Counted from the first letter of the stretch, positions 10,940 to 21,406 are shown. The stretch is 64,000 nt of DNA from Fistularia commersonii (GCA_037954325.1 JBBMNZ010000030.1:2279501-2343500), one strand, 5' to 3'. Numbers and translations: made by a program. The notes: generated from the letters alone by a model not told the origin.

Positions 10940-11298
10940 AGATAAAGACACGCAAACGTTCAACATTCTAGTAGATCAGGGTTCAGCATAACGGTTGAAC
11001 ACATGTATGAACGTCATGTGAAATGAATGGAGCTACTCATTGATGTTAATAACTGAATTTATTGCTCCATTCCGAAAAGTTTCAAATGCATTTGCATGGA
11101 TGTAAAAAAAAAAAAAAAAAAAAGATGTTTACTAGTTGTTCTGTTCCAAAGCTAGCTTTCACCGCTGCAGTGTTTTTGTGAACACATTCTGCCACCATCG
11201 TAGTTTTTATTTTTAATTCTTGGACAATTTGTTGTTTTTTCTGGAAGGCTAACTTTAGCATACTTAGCTCCGTGTTTGGCGTTTGGGCAATGGAGTTG
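10940..11298 (-). mobile_element. hAT-like MITE, copy A
   Basis: The inverse of 6470-6760: GATGTTTACTAGTTGTTCTG, AAAGCTAGCTTTCACCGCTG, GACAATTTGTTGTTTTTTCT and GGCTAACTTTAGCATACTTA occur in order. It ends abruptly at GGGCAATGGAGTTG, where the T-rich satellite begins. An A20 run lies at 11104-11123. Confidence 0.75.
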
Positions 11299-11874
11299 TT
11301 TTTTTTTTTTTTTACTGTTAGACACTTTATAATTTTCACTTGTTAATTAAGAGACTTTATAATTTATTTGTTTTTTTTTTTTTTCTTTTTACTGTTGGAC
11401 ACTTTATAGTTTTCACTTGTTACTTGAGACACTTAATAATTTATTTGAATTTCTTATTATTTTTTATTTTTATTTTTTTACTGTTGGACACTTTATAGTT
11501 TTCACTTGTTACTTAAGACACTTTATAATTTATTTGTATTTCTTCTTCTTAATATTATTATTATTATCATAATTATTTTTTTACAGTTGGACACTATAGT
11601 TTTCACTTGTTACTTAAGACGCTTAATAATTTATTTGTTTTGTTTTTTTTTTCCTGTTGGACACTATAATTTTCACTTGTTACTTAAGAAACTTTATAAT
11701 TTATTTGTATTTCTTTCTTTTTTTTTCTTTTTTACTGTTGGACACTTTATAGTTTTCACTTGTTACTTGAGACACTTAATAATTTATTTGTATTTCTTAT
11801 TATTTTTTATTTTCATTTTTTTACTGTTGGACACTTTATAGTTTTCACTTGTTACTTGAGACACTTTATAATTC
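11299..11874. repeat. T-rich satellite array, second locus
   Basis: The same family as 3600-4489, with about seven GGACAC/AGACAC units. A block of about 108 bp (11513-11620) is identical to 3748-3856 as read by eye. The array is flanked on both sides by copies of the same hAT-like MITE. Confidence 0.92.
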
Positions 11875-12120
11875 AGATAAAGACACGCAAACGTTCAACA
11901 TTCTAGTAGATCAGGGTTCAGCATAATGGTTGAACACGTGTATGAACGTCATGTGAAAAAAAAAAAAAAAAAAAAAAGATGTTTACTAGTTGTTCTGTTT
12001 CAAAGCGAGCTTTCACCGCTGCAGTGTTTTTGTGAACACATTCTGCCACCATCTTAGTTTTTATTTTTAATTCTTGGACAATTTGTTGTTTTTTCTGGAA
12101 GGCTAACTTTAGCATACTTT
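11875..12120 (-). mobile_element. hAT-like MITE, copy B
   Basis: Repeats copy A from AGATAAAGACACGCAAACG through GGCTAACTTTAGCATACTT with few changes. It lacks about 85 bp around the TGAATGGAGC...GCATGGATG portion. A22 run at 11956-11977. Together with copy A it brackets the satellite. Confidence 0.8.
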
Positions 12121-12429
12121 AGCAAAATGCTGAAGTAGATTGTCCCGCTCTGCCGCATAACACAAAACTTAGATACGATAAACTATATTGATCCCTATAG
12201 GGGAAATTCTTTTGTCACAACAGCGTAACAGATTATAAGTGTCAAATGAATATGAATATAAATATAAATAGACAATTAGGAGACGATTAGACAAACCAAA
12301 TGACATCCACAAATGAATAGACAGCAGCCAGAACAACCACAAGGAAGACAGTGAGGGTGAAAGTAGACAAACAAAAGAAACAACATAAACAGAGTGATAT
12401 TAACATATGTACTCGATTTTATTTTGTAT
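12121..12429 (-). mobile_element. LINE-like 3' tail, inverted
   Basis: The reverse complement of about 12171-12310 reads CTGTTACGCTGTTGTGACAA then AGAATTTCCCCTATAGGGAT and CAATATAGTTTATC. It matches the plus-strand tail at 23101-23268. The rest, to 12429, is A-rich and without a distinct feature. Confidence 0.65.
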
Positions 12430-12735
12430 TAGCCTTCCAATCTTTCTAGAAACAGCCTTCCATCTGCATCAACTTTTCTCTTCCGGGATATTTAGGGATC
12501 AATTCCACCTGTTGAAAGTTTCATGATGCGGATCCACTGCGATCTAATAGCGAGACGTCGTCACTTTGCGGGGAACGTGATTGTTGGAAATGCAGTTTAT
12601 GGTCAATGAACGCCTTTGACTTGTTTATTTTAAGACAATCACACCTTTTAAGGCGCTCACATAAGGCGGGCCACGTAAAATGATGTAGCGGGCCACATTT
12701 GGCCCGCGGGCCGTGAGTTTGACACTCATTCACAA
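12430..12735 (-). mobile_element. GGCCC-rich hAT-like element, inverted copy
   Basis: Ends GGGCCACATTTGGCCCGCGG then GCCGTGAGTTTGACACTCAT. It matches 5815-6060 in reverse, including GCAGTTTATGGTCAATGAAC and CAATCACACCTTTTAAGGC. No coding frame. Confidence 0.75.
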
Positions 12736-12746
12736 GCCATATATAG

Positions 12747-13078
12747 CAGCGGCCCCCAAAGCCCCGGGTCCTTTGGTACCAGGATGCAAAGAAAGAATAA
12801 ATAACTGACATTATTTCCTTTTTATTTATTACCTGAACAACGTTTTATTTTGCATTCTCTCCGTTCCGCCCGTCTATGACTCATTTTTGATGCATGTGAA
12901 GATGCTTGTCTCGGTCGCGTGACGCATTAACGCTAATGTTAAACCCACAGATACAATACAAAAAAGTTACAATAAAGTATGATTTTATTTTGTTGTATTT
13001 ATCCGCCACATCTTAATGACTGGTCCGTGCAAATAATACTGCCTGGCATTAAACCGCAAAAATAAACTGGGACCTCTG
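12747..13078 (+). mobile_element. hAT deletion derivative with 8-bp target duplication
   Basis: Left end CAGCGGCCCCCAAAG; right end, inverted, CAGAGGTCCCAGTTT. The flanks ATATATAG (12739-12746) and ATATAGAG (13079-13086) agree at 7 of 8 positions, the 8-bp duplication expected of hAT elements. The inside (GGTACCAGG, TTTATTTATTACCTGAAC, GAAGATGCTTGTCTCGGTCG) matches the leader of fish hAT/Charlie-type elements, but no transposase is left in its 332 bp. Confidence 0.85.
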
Positions 13079-13242
13079 ATATAGAGACATGGAGCCATTC
13101 ATATGTCACTTAGGAACATGCAAACATTCATTTAAACCTTTTTGGATACATGGGTCGCCCAACATGCAAAACCTTTAGCAAGCTTGCAAGTTACTTAGTT
13201 ATCCTCCAGTTTATTTCTTTAAAGCTAAGAAAGGGTATTAAA

Positions 13243-13430
13243 ATGAGTGGGGGAGCTGGACCCAGGAAGAAACTAAAAACTTTCCACTTCCATCAGGAGT
13301 GGAAAGAGGACTTTTTGTTTTTACTATGTCATTTTCGAAGTGCGTTCGCCTCGTCTGCCAGTCAACCGTCGCTAAACTGAAGAAGAGTGGAGCGGCATAT
13401 TGGAGTGTTCATAAAAACTACAATATGGGT
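13243..13430 (+). pseudogene. hAT transposase BED-finger remnant
   Basis: The frame opens MSGGAGPRKKLKTFHFHQEW and, after a frameshift near 13313, continues FVFTMSFSKCVRLVCQ and later VHKNYNMG. This order (FHFHxEWxEDF, FTMxxxKCVCLICQ, HKNY) is that of the N-terminal BED zinc finger of a hAT transposase family seen throughout fish and also co-opted in vertebrate genes. The first zinc-binding Cys of the C-x2-C pair has become Arg (RLVC). With the frameshift this shows loss of function. The dimerisation and DDE regions are absent. Confidence 0.75.
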
Positions 13431-13492
13431 TCATGCACTTATGCAAGGTACATCAACATTTATTGTGCAGAGAAAGAATATTTAAATAAATA

Positions 13493-13797
13493 TACTGCTC
13501 AAAATATTAAAAGGAACTTTAAACAACACAATGTAACTCCAAGTTAGTCAAACTGTCCACTTAGGAAGCAACACTGATTCATTTTGACTTGTTTTAAGGA
13601 CGTTATATCAACGTTGGATCAGCCTGTCGTGTCTTTTTACACTTTCTGGGTTCAAACATTGGATTTCCATTAATCATATTTGTGTGCATTTGTTGTCAGC
13701 ACATTCAACTATGTAAAGACCAAAGTATTTCATTAGAATATTTCATTCATTTAGATCTAGGATGTGTTATTTAAGGGTTCCCTACATTTTTGTATAT
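13493..13797. mobile_element. Tc1-like deletion derivative
   Basis: The left end TACTGCTCAAAATATTAAAA is a decayed form of the CACTGCTCAAAAAAATAAAG terminus of an abundant fish Tc1-like element. Known left-side sequence follows (AACTGTCCACTTAGGAAGC, AACACTGATT). At about 13575 it jumps directly to the other end (TTGGATCAGCCTG, GTTGTCAGCACATTCAACTA, GATCTAGGATGTGTTATTT). All of the transposase is deleted. The right terminus is diverged. Confidence 0.8.
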
Positions 13798-14161
13798 GTT
13801 TTGCATTTTTATAGCCGGTAGATTTTGACTTGGACATTTTAGAAGTAGCTCGCATGCTGAAAAGTGTGTGCGGCCCTGCAATAAACTACGTCAGGAGTGT
13901 GAAACATACCGGCCCGCAAGGGGGTTCGATCAGGCCCGCAGGATAATTTGAAAGTGAAAAAATGCATAAAAGACAAGGATTTAATTGTTTTAATTAAGTG
14001 CAATTTAAGAATTTTCCACTAGGGGGGCGCACTATTTGTTAGAGTAGAAGACAATCCGCATCACTGAGACGGACCAATCAGCAGACGTTATCAATGCTGC
14101 TGCTTGTTAGCACGTTGTTTCTACCCTGTTCTCCTCCTCCCGCTACTCCCTCATTAGCTAA

Positions 14162-14458
14162 ATGTCGTTACCGAAACAGAGAAAAGTAGATAAAGAGTGT
14201 AGAATTTTCAAAGAAAAATGGACTACATCCTATTTATTCACGGAGACGCACGGGAAACCTTTGTGCTCGCCCTGTTTGCAACAAGTTTCGGTATTTTAGG
14301 AATATAATATACGGCGCCGCTACGAGACTCATCACAGCAAAAAATATGACAGCTTGCAAAGAAAACTGAGAAGAGATAAGATCAACCAATCGCTGGCGGG
14401 TCCGAGGAAACAGCGTCCACTTTCACCGATAGCCGAGAAATCAGTGACGCAGCGGTAA
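14162..14458 (+). pseudogene. hAT BED zinc-finger N-terminus with internal stop
   Basis: The frame starts MSLPKQRKVDKECRIFKEKW. After GKPLCSPCLQQVSVF it meets a TAG stop at 14297-14299, then resumes EYNIRRRYETHHSKKYDSLQ to a stop at 14456. The C-x2-C (residues 35-38) followed by the HHSKKY histidines is the BED-type C2H2 finger. The KxRKVDxECRxFxExW and EYNxRRHYETxH signatures are those of the hAT family related to the transposase-derived half of GTF2IRD2. The protein would normally continue for some 500 residues, so this is a DNA-binding fragment. It is a different family from 13243-13430. Confidence 0.8.
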
Positions 14459-14868
14459 AAGCCAGCTAGCTTATTGCTAGCGAAAATGTGCAATTTAATG
14501 TTAGTCAGCAGCTTCACTACAAAGAGTATGTTGGGATTCTACTGTTAATGCAACTCCATACATTTTCAGTATGTATTGTATGTGTTTGCATGTTTCATGT
14601 ATGAAGTTTACACATTTACAGGTGAATACTTTCTTCCTTACACATTTAATAGCACTCGCTTTAGTTTGTGAGGTGTAGGCAGGGATTCAATTTAGATTTT
14701 ATATGCACATGTGTAAATGGTTTAAAAGTGACTTGATAAGTCTCATTTAATCTTAAAGTGCATTACTATATTTTTCAATACCAATTACTTGTTTAAGTTT
14801 TGTGCCTTTGTGCGATCAGTGGGATCGCATGATCGTTTGCACATGTTTGCACATGTCGTTTGCACATG

Positions 14869-14911
14869 TTTATCATTCACATGTTTGCAATGCAAACATG
14901 TGAATGATAAA
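14869..14911. repeat. 43-bp perfect palindrome
   Basis: Arm TTTATCATTCACATGTTTGC plus A, a single central A at 14890, then the exact reverse complement. It lies beside several CACATGTTTGC repeats (14837-14870) that probably gave rise to it. Confidence 0.95.
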
Positions 14912-15234
14912 AGTAAATTGCACTTTTGTCTCAGGAAATATGAGGTGTTTCATGAGTTTTGTAAAAGGATTGTTCATTAAATTCCGAGATTTTCCTAATG
15001 TCCTTATACTTCTTCACACCAAAACAGAGGAAAGACATGATATTTTGGTTATTTATTGCTGAGTACGCTATTATTTTAATGGTCCGACCCAGTTGGCATC
15101 CACCTAGTGCCGTATATGGCCAACAATGAGAAATGAGTTTTACACCCCTGTATTAGCGTTATGAAGTATAAAGTGCAAACAGATAAAAAACTGCTGGTCA
15201 TAAAGAGACAAGCAACCATTCACCCTCTAATTTA

Positions 15235-15716
15235 CTGTATTTTCCAGATTGAGCAAACCTGAATATAAGGCGCACTGGCTAAAAAGAACTAAAAAAAATT
15301 ACCCCGAAAAACAAAAAAATAATAAAATAAATCTATGTGTGCATATGTAAACTGCAGTTGTCTAAAAAGTTGTCTTTAAATTTGAAAGCATTGACAAATG
15401 CTTTTTTTTTCTGACGGCTGATGAAAAACATGAATAATAATAATAACAATAATAAGTCCATCCATCCATTTTCTATCCCAGTTTTGTCTTACTCCACCTA
15501 ATCGCTATCTCCGTCTTCCTCCTGCTAAAACGCTTAAGTCATCATCATCGGTGTTTTGGAAATGAACCGCCACAGAATTTCACCTTCATTTCATCGGTCC
15601 GCTAAATATTTTGGCGGCGTGAAGCTCATTAGCCCCCCCCCAAAAAAAATCCATAAATTAGCCGCGGCGTTCAAAGCGTGTGAAAAAAGTAGCGTCTTAT
15701 AGTCCGGAAATGACGG
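15235..15716. mobile_element. TA-flanked MITE with ATAAGGCGC termini
   Basis: Left CTGTATTTTCC...ATAAGGCGCAC; right, inverted, CCGTCATTTCCGGACTATAAGACGC. TA flanks both sides (15233-15234 and 15717-15718). This terminal signature is common in fish and fits a Tc1/mariner/pogo-type, TA-targeting element. There is no coding capacity in 482 bp. Confidence 0.8.
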
Positions 15717-15816
15717 TAAACGTCATACAGAGACCTACAATCATTCACCCTATCGTTCTCGCATCACATAGAGACATACAGCCTCCATCACACACACCTA
15801 GAAAGGCATTAAAGAG

Positions 15817-15866
<50 letters not shown>

Positions 15867-16467
15867 GGGGATTTCATTTCCCCGCTCCTTTGTTTCCTGG
15901 GAGCCTCTGAAGCGTGGATAACTGCAGATGGAGTGAAGGACAGTTAAAAGGTAAGAGAACTCGGCGCCGCTCGGCTCCTCTATGAGGCGACGCTCTCGTC
16001 GTTTGTTTGGTGTTTTTCTTTCCAGAACAAGCGAAACACGATCCATAAACAACACCAACACTCACAGTCGGGGGAGTAAAGAAGCCTCATCAAAAACACT
16101 GCTGCTTCCTGTTACGGCGGCGTGCTACTTAGGCGGTTACGGCGCGCCGCGGGAGCCATCCGGACGAACGGAGGGAGGAAAAACGGCGTTTGTATCGCGG
16201 AAGCGAGAGGAGAGGCCGGAGAAGCGTCAGCAAACCTCTTCTAGACGCTAATGTCATCTAAGGAGGTACCAGACGCTATCCTGAATCACTTCCTGGTTTG
16301 AACTTCCTGTCCCTGCTGACACCGCGCTGAGAGGCGGAGCCTCGCCTTGACCGTATCCGGCCGATCACGCTCTCAGGCGCGCAATTCTTTGATGGACCTG
16401 CTGGTTGTTTTTGGAAGATGGAGACCCTGGAGAGAACCCAGGCAGGAGAACATGCAACATTGTAAAT
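15717..16467. other. unique DNA with CA array and dispersed words
   Basis: (CA)23 lies at 15819-15865. Two ACATANAGAC...CATTCACCC words lie at 15725-15795. Just before the next MITE, 16420-16460 reads GGAGAGAACCCAGGCAGGAG then AACATGCAA, a decayed piece of the very common fish repeat with GAACCCACGCAGGCACGGGG. No gene. Confidence 0.6.
15819..15865. repeat. (CA)23 microsatellite
   Basis: Perfect CA array of 47 bp. Confidence 0.97.
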
Positions 16468-17207
16468 CAGCGATGGGCCGTCAGGGCCTGCAAGGCCTTC
16501 TCTGCTGGCCTAAAAAAAATATCTGAATCACAGACTGATTTTAATTCTATTTTGTCCATGTATACTTGTTAAATAATTCTGAATGGTCTGTCCACATCCT
16601 TTCATGGCTTTTTCCCCTGGTTGTGCTTCTTCCAGATACGTATTTTCATATTAAAGCATTTAACCAATCACATTTCAGTCATTATTTGTTGCCGGGCAGG
16701 GTCAAAGCCAAAGAAACCTGCCTGGAGTCGTGCAGAACCAGGTTCATAGGCGCTCTAGCAAAAAATAAGTGGAAATGAAACCGTTGTTTCAACCAATCCG
16801 ATTTTGAGTTGTGACACCGAGGCCTTCTAGAAGGCTACGGCGACGCTAGCGTGTCATACGCCCTTTGATTGGATAGTCAGAGTGTATTAGCCTGAGCTAG
16901 CAGGCTTCATCTGTAGCGAGCTGCATGAACACAAACATAGCTGTGCTATTTTGTCAGGTAATTTGATGTGGTTACACATTTATTTTCAAGACAAACTTTT
17001 CAAGAAAAGCCGGACATTGTTAAGAAAGGTCGGGTGATTCTGAAGCTAGCAGGCCTGTTACAGCGAGGAAAAGGATTTCCCCGTCACTTTCAGTCCGTTA
17101 ACTCCGTAATAAGATGGTTTTTATAGCCATAAAACAGTTATTGAGGGATGGATTGCTAAATGGAGCCCCACTGAAGGCCTAGGTGTGAAATGCACGGCCC
17201 GCCACTG
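16468..17207. mobile_element. hAT MITE with 8-bp target duplication
   Basis: Left end CAGCGATGGGCCGTCAGGGC; right end, inverted, CAGTGGCGGGCCGTGCATTT. Both are followed by AGGCCTTC within about 40 bp. The flanks TTGTAAAT (16460-16467) and TTGCAAAT (17208-17215) match at 7 of 8 positions. The 740-bp interior has no transposase frame. Confidence 0.88.
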
Positions 17208-17414
17208 TTGCAAATACAACGTTAATGTTCCAGGAAAGAAAACTCAAGCTGTCCTCTGCCCTGCAGATGAGAGGGTTCAGAGCCCGAAATCATTGATTGT
17301 ATATTGATCGGCCAGCGCTTCGATCAGCATACTGGAGTGGAAGAGACGCGGAAACAAGCGCAACCTTCCCCTCTGAAATAAACACAAGCATCCTAGACTT
17401 CCTGCTTCGGACCT
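17208..17414. other. unique spacer
   Basis: No feature seen. Confidence 0.5.
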
Positions 17415-19030
17415 TGATAAACATGTTTTAGCTTTAAGCTAAAACATGTTTATCTTTGAGCAAAAACACCTTTAAGTCTAAGCTAAAACACATTCTGCTT
17501 TAGTTAAAACACATTTAGCTTTGAGGAGAAACACATTTAACTATGAGCCAAAGAAAGTTTAGCTTTCAGCCAAAACACATTTAACTTTAAGCTAAAACAT
17601 GTTTAGATTGGACCAAAAACACTTTTAGCTTTAAGCTAGAATACGTCAACCTTTGAGCAATAACACGTTTAGGTTTGCACAAAAACACATTTAGCAGTGA
17701 GTTACAAAATTTTTAGCGCAAAGTTTAAACACATTTAGCTTTGAGCAAAAAAATCTTTTAAGTCTAAGCTAAAACACGATAAGCTTTGCACTACAACACG
17801 TTAAGCTTTGAGCTAAAACATGTTTTACTTTAAGCTAAAACATATTTAGGTTAGAGCAGAAACATGTTTAACTTATGCCAAAAACATGTTTAGCTTTGAC
17901 CAAAAACCCTTTAAGCTAAGACACATTTAGCTTTTTGCAACAACACAGTACATGGTGAGTAACAACACGCTTAGCTTGGAGCTTAAACACATTAAGCTTT
18001 GAGCTATAAAACATTTTGGTTTGCACAAAAAGACATTTAGCAGTGAGTTACAGCATGTTTAGCTCAAAGTTTAAATAAAATTGAGCTTTGAGGAAAAAAC
18101 ATCATGTTTAGCTTTGAGCAAAAAAATCTTTAAAGTCTAAGCTAAAACACGATAAGCTTTGCACTACAAAACGCTAACATGTTTTACTTTAGGCTAAAAC
18201 CTTTTTTAGCTTTGACCAAAAACACTTTTAACTTTAAACTAAAACACATTTACCTTTGCGCAAAAACACATTACGCGGTGAGTTACAACGCACTTAGCTC
18301 AGAGCTTAAACATATTTAGCTTTGTGCAAAAACATCATGTTTAGCTTTGAGCAAAAACATGTTTTACTTTAAGATTAAACATATTTAGGTCTGCGCAGAA
18401 ACATGTTTAGCTTTCAGCCAAACACACGTTTAACTTTTAGCTAAAACCTTTTTTAGCTTTGACCAAAAAGATTTTAGCTTTAAGCTAAAACACATTTAGC
18501 TTTGTGCAAAAACACACTCACCTGTGGGTTACAACATGTTTCGCTTGGAGCTTAAACATGTTTAGCTTTGACCAAAAACATTTTAGCTTTAAGCTAAAAC
18601 ACATTTAGTTTTGTGCAACAACACATTACGCGGTGAGTTACAACGCACTTAGCTCAGAGTTTAAACATATTTAGCTTTGAGCAAAAACATGTTTTACTTT
18701 AAGATTAAACATATTTAGGTTTGCGTAGAAACATCTTTAGCTTTCAGCCAAACACGTTTCACTTTTAGCTAAAATTTTTTTTGCTTTGAGCAAAAACACT
18801 TTTAGCTTTGAGCTAAAACACATTTAGCTTTGTGCAAAAACACACTTACCTGTGGGTTACAACACGTTTCGCTTGGAGCTTAAACACGTTTAGCTTTGAG
18901 CAAAAACATGCCTGGCTTTGAACAAAGAATTATAGCTCTAAGCTAAAACACAATTAGCTTTGCTCCACAACAAGTTCAGCTTTGAACAAAAACAAATCAG
19001 CTTTGAGCAGAAACGCATTTCGCTTTAACA
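17415..19030. repeat. 22-bp minisatellite with ~350-bp higher-order repeat
   Basis: About 70 diverged copies of a unit close to ACACATTTAGCTTTGAGCAA plus AA, alternating with ACTTTAAGCTAAAA variants. Rare variants recur in register. GCAGTGAGTTACA occurs at 17693 and 18039 (346 bp apart), TTACGCGGTGAGTTACAACG at 18271 and 18626 (355 bp), and TGTGGGTTACAAC at 18523 and 18851 (328 bp). Stops occur in all frames. Neighbouring halves are nearly self-complementary (GCTTTAAGC). Confidence 0.95.
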
Positions 19031-19300
19031 CCAACGCTTTGGTCAAAACCGGAGTAAAGTCCTGTGTGGCGCTCCACGCTGGAGGAAGCCGCTAAACCTC
19101 ATCGCGTTTCGTGCCGAACGCGAGCGAGGGTGCACGTTCACACATGCACGGATTTTCTCATTTGACACCTCAACTAGGGCGTGAACATCAGGGTTGGCGC
19201 TAGCGAGGAAGCGAGAAGGTTTATTTCCTGCACGCTGAGATTCTACCTGCCTTAGCAATTCCTCCTGTGACGCCTTCATTTTGGCATCTCGCTCGGCCCG

Positions 19301-19336
<36 letters not shown>

Positions 19337-19726
19337 CCCATCATTCCTCTTTCCCTGTCTGTTATTAGCAGTGCTTTAATAATGAACCCAGCAGGCATCC
19401 TCTTCATTAGGCAGGCAGAGGGAGCGAGGCCAGAGCGCCACGCTGACCCCGCTACACCCTCCTCATCCTCCTCGTCCTCCTCATCGGGGATTTGGCACAG
19501 GAATTTTAATAGGAGAGCGAAGGCGGGCGCGCGGGTCATTCCGCCGAGACACGTCGCGCATGCCAATCCGGGCTGACCGGCCGGCGTGAACGCCGCCGCG
19601 TAGCCGGCGTGACGGGCGGTAATAAGAGGAGGAGGACTGACGGGCGGATGAGCGGACGAGGGCCGGAGGGAAAGCGACGGACGGGAAGAAAGGGACGGCG
19701 CCCGGCGAGGCCGTCTTACCCGCCTT
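19031..19726. other. unique DNA with CA array
   Basis: (CA)17 at 19302-19335 and a (TCC)-rich run at 19457-19485. The block 19340-19480 (TTAGCAGTGCTTTAATAATG, TCTTCATTAGGCAGGCAGAG) has the look of a conserved non-coding element, but this is only texture. No gene. Confidence 0.5.
19302..19335. repeat. (CA)17 microsatellite
   Basis: Perfect CA array. Confidence 0.97.
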
Positions 19727-19945
19727 CTGATCAGCCTGGAGTTTGTTTTTACACTTTAATTTTGAGTGTGATTCCTAATCCAGACCTCCATGGGTTGATA
19801 CAATTGATTTCCATCGATCATTTTTGTGTGATTTTGTTGTCAGCACATTCAACTGTGTAAAGAGCAAAGTATTTCATAGGAATATTTCATTCATTTAGAT
19901 CTAGGATGTGCTTTTTAAGTGTTCCCTTTATTTTTTTGAGCAGTG
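19727..19945. mobile_element. Tc1-like 3' end, truncated
   Basis: GATCAGCCTGGAGTTTGTTT, then GTTGTCAGCACATTCAACTG, GATCTAGGATGTGCTTTTTA and the terminus TTTATTTTTTTGAGCAGTG followed by TA. The same family as 13493-13797 but only this end is present. The terminus here is close to intact. Confidence 0.85.
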
Positions 19946-20448
19946 TATATATATATATTTTTTTTTTTTTAAATTTATATTATTATTGTCATTATTAGTA
20001 TTATTATTATTGTTATTGTCATTATCATTATTACTATTATTATTATTATTATATACACACACACATATATATACATATATATTTAGCGTTTTATTTTCTT
20101 TTATAGTTATTATTATATATGATATTATAGAATACATTATTATATAATAAATTATTGTGATATTATACATCAAAAATTTCCTTTGGGATACATAAAGTTG
20201 ATCTTATTCTTATTCTTATTTTTGACATATATATTACTATTACTTATTATTTATTTATACTTTTAATTTTTATATATAAAAAATATATACACACTCATAT
20301 ATACATATACATACACACACGCACACACACACACACACACACACATACATATATACCTTCAACCAGGTGATCTAACTAAATCAATATTCGTATTATTGAC
20401 TGGATAAAAGTAGAGGACTTCCATCTGGGGCCCGGCATGGAGCTCCGC
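19946..20448. repeat. direct duplication, copy 1 (holds a LINE-like tail)
   Basis: Matches 26129-26636 in the same orientation: an ATT-rich tract, CATCAAAAATTTCCTTTGGG plus ATACATAAAG and (TTATTC)n (a LINE-like tail, about 20150-20220), TATATATAAAAAATATATAC, a CA array (20313-20344), then CTTCAACCAGGTGATCTAAC to GGCATGGAGCTCCGC. The last 105 bp differ by about two bases. Confidence 0.92.
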
Positions 20449-21055
20449 CTTCTGAAAACAGGAAGTGGAAGAGGAGGCGCTTTTCATCTCGTCTCCTAAA
20501 GCGAGGAGGGTTTCGCTCTCCCGGAAAAAGGGAGGGAGGCGATAAAGCATCTCCCCTCCTCCACGCTCACCTGCGACACACTCTTTACATTAGCCGGCGT
20601 GAAAAAAAAAAATCCCCGGCGGTGATTTGTGGCGTCTTCACCTCCGAGCCGGTGGATTTCCTCCCCCGCCGCCACCGCTGTAAATTGCCACATCGACCCC
20701 GATGTAGATAGGATAAATGAAAAATCTCCTCTGTCAAGACCGCGCCATTAGTAACGCCACGGAATCACCCGGTACTTTCCCGGATCCGCGGGACCGCTCG
20801 GCGATTCCGGCCACGCCCACCAGACGGGGAATGAGGCGGCCATGGCGGATTTACAATTACGGGATAAATTGTTGGCCGGCGGCTAAAAGGCCACGCGCTT
20901 TATTTAAGGTCCGACCCTGACGGGGAGAGACCACCGCCCCGAAAATACGGAAATGGAAGAAACGCCGCTGTAACTTCCTGTTATTCTTACAGGATCTAGA
21001 AATAGTTTTCACGCACACTCAAAGGGGAGGGAAGACATTCAGAATAGAAATGCAC
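20449..21055. other. unique DNA, possible regulatory block
   Basis: No gene. 20660-20905 is non-repetitive and contains TGTAAATTGCCACATCGACC, CGCGCCATTAGTAACGCCAC and GATTTACAATTACGGGATAA. It could be a conserved non-coding element, unproven. Confidence 0.35.
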
Positions 21056-21362
21056 AATGCTAATGCTAAGCTAAGGAAACCTCCCCGCCCTCGAGCTTCT
21101 CTATTTGTCTGTTATCCAGATCTCAAACTGTTTGAGCAAAGGTGTGTTTTTGTGTGTGTGTGTGAGTGTGAGAGAGAGACATCCAACCATTTTCCCCCTC
21201 TTTTGCTAAACACTTTAAAAAAAAGAAGACTTGGAGAATTAAGATTCAAAAATCACACCATGCTAATGCTAAGCTAAGGAACCCTGCCATCCTGGAGCTG
21301 CTCTATTTGTCTGTTATCAAAATCTCAAGGCCGGTGATTCAAACTGTCCGAGCAAAGGTGTG

Positions 21363-21406
<44 letters not shown>

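Larger units (their letters stand above)
13893..15150 (+). mobile_element. hAT element, internally deleted
   Basis: Left end CAGGAGTGTGAAAC followed by GGCCCGC words; right end, inverted, CAGGGGTGTAAAACTCATTT. Inside lie a BED-finger reading frame with one stop (14162-14458) and AT-rich sequence with a perfect palindrome (14869-14911), but no dimerisation or catalytic region. The 8-bp flanks (AACTACGT and TATTAGCG) do not match well, so the limits rest on the TIRs. Confidence 0.75.

Noticed and set aside
17415..19030. Regular repeats resembling a CRISPR array
   Set aside because: Units are contiguous and variable, with no unique spacers and no cas genes; the window is eukaryotic.
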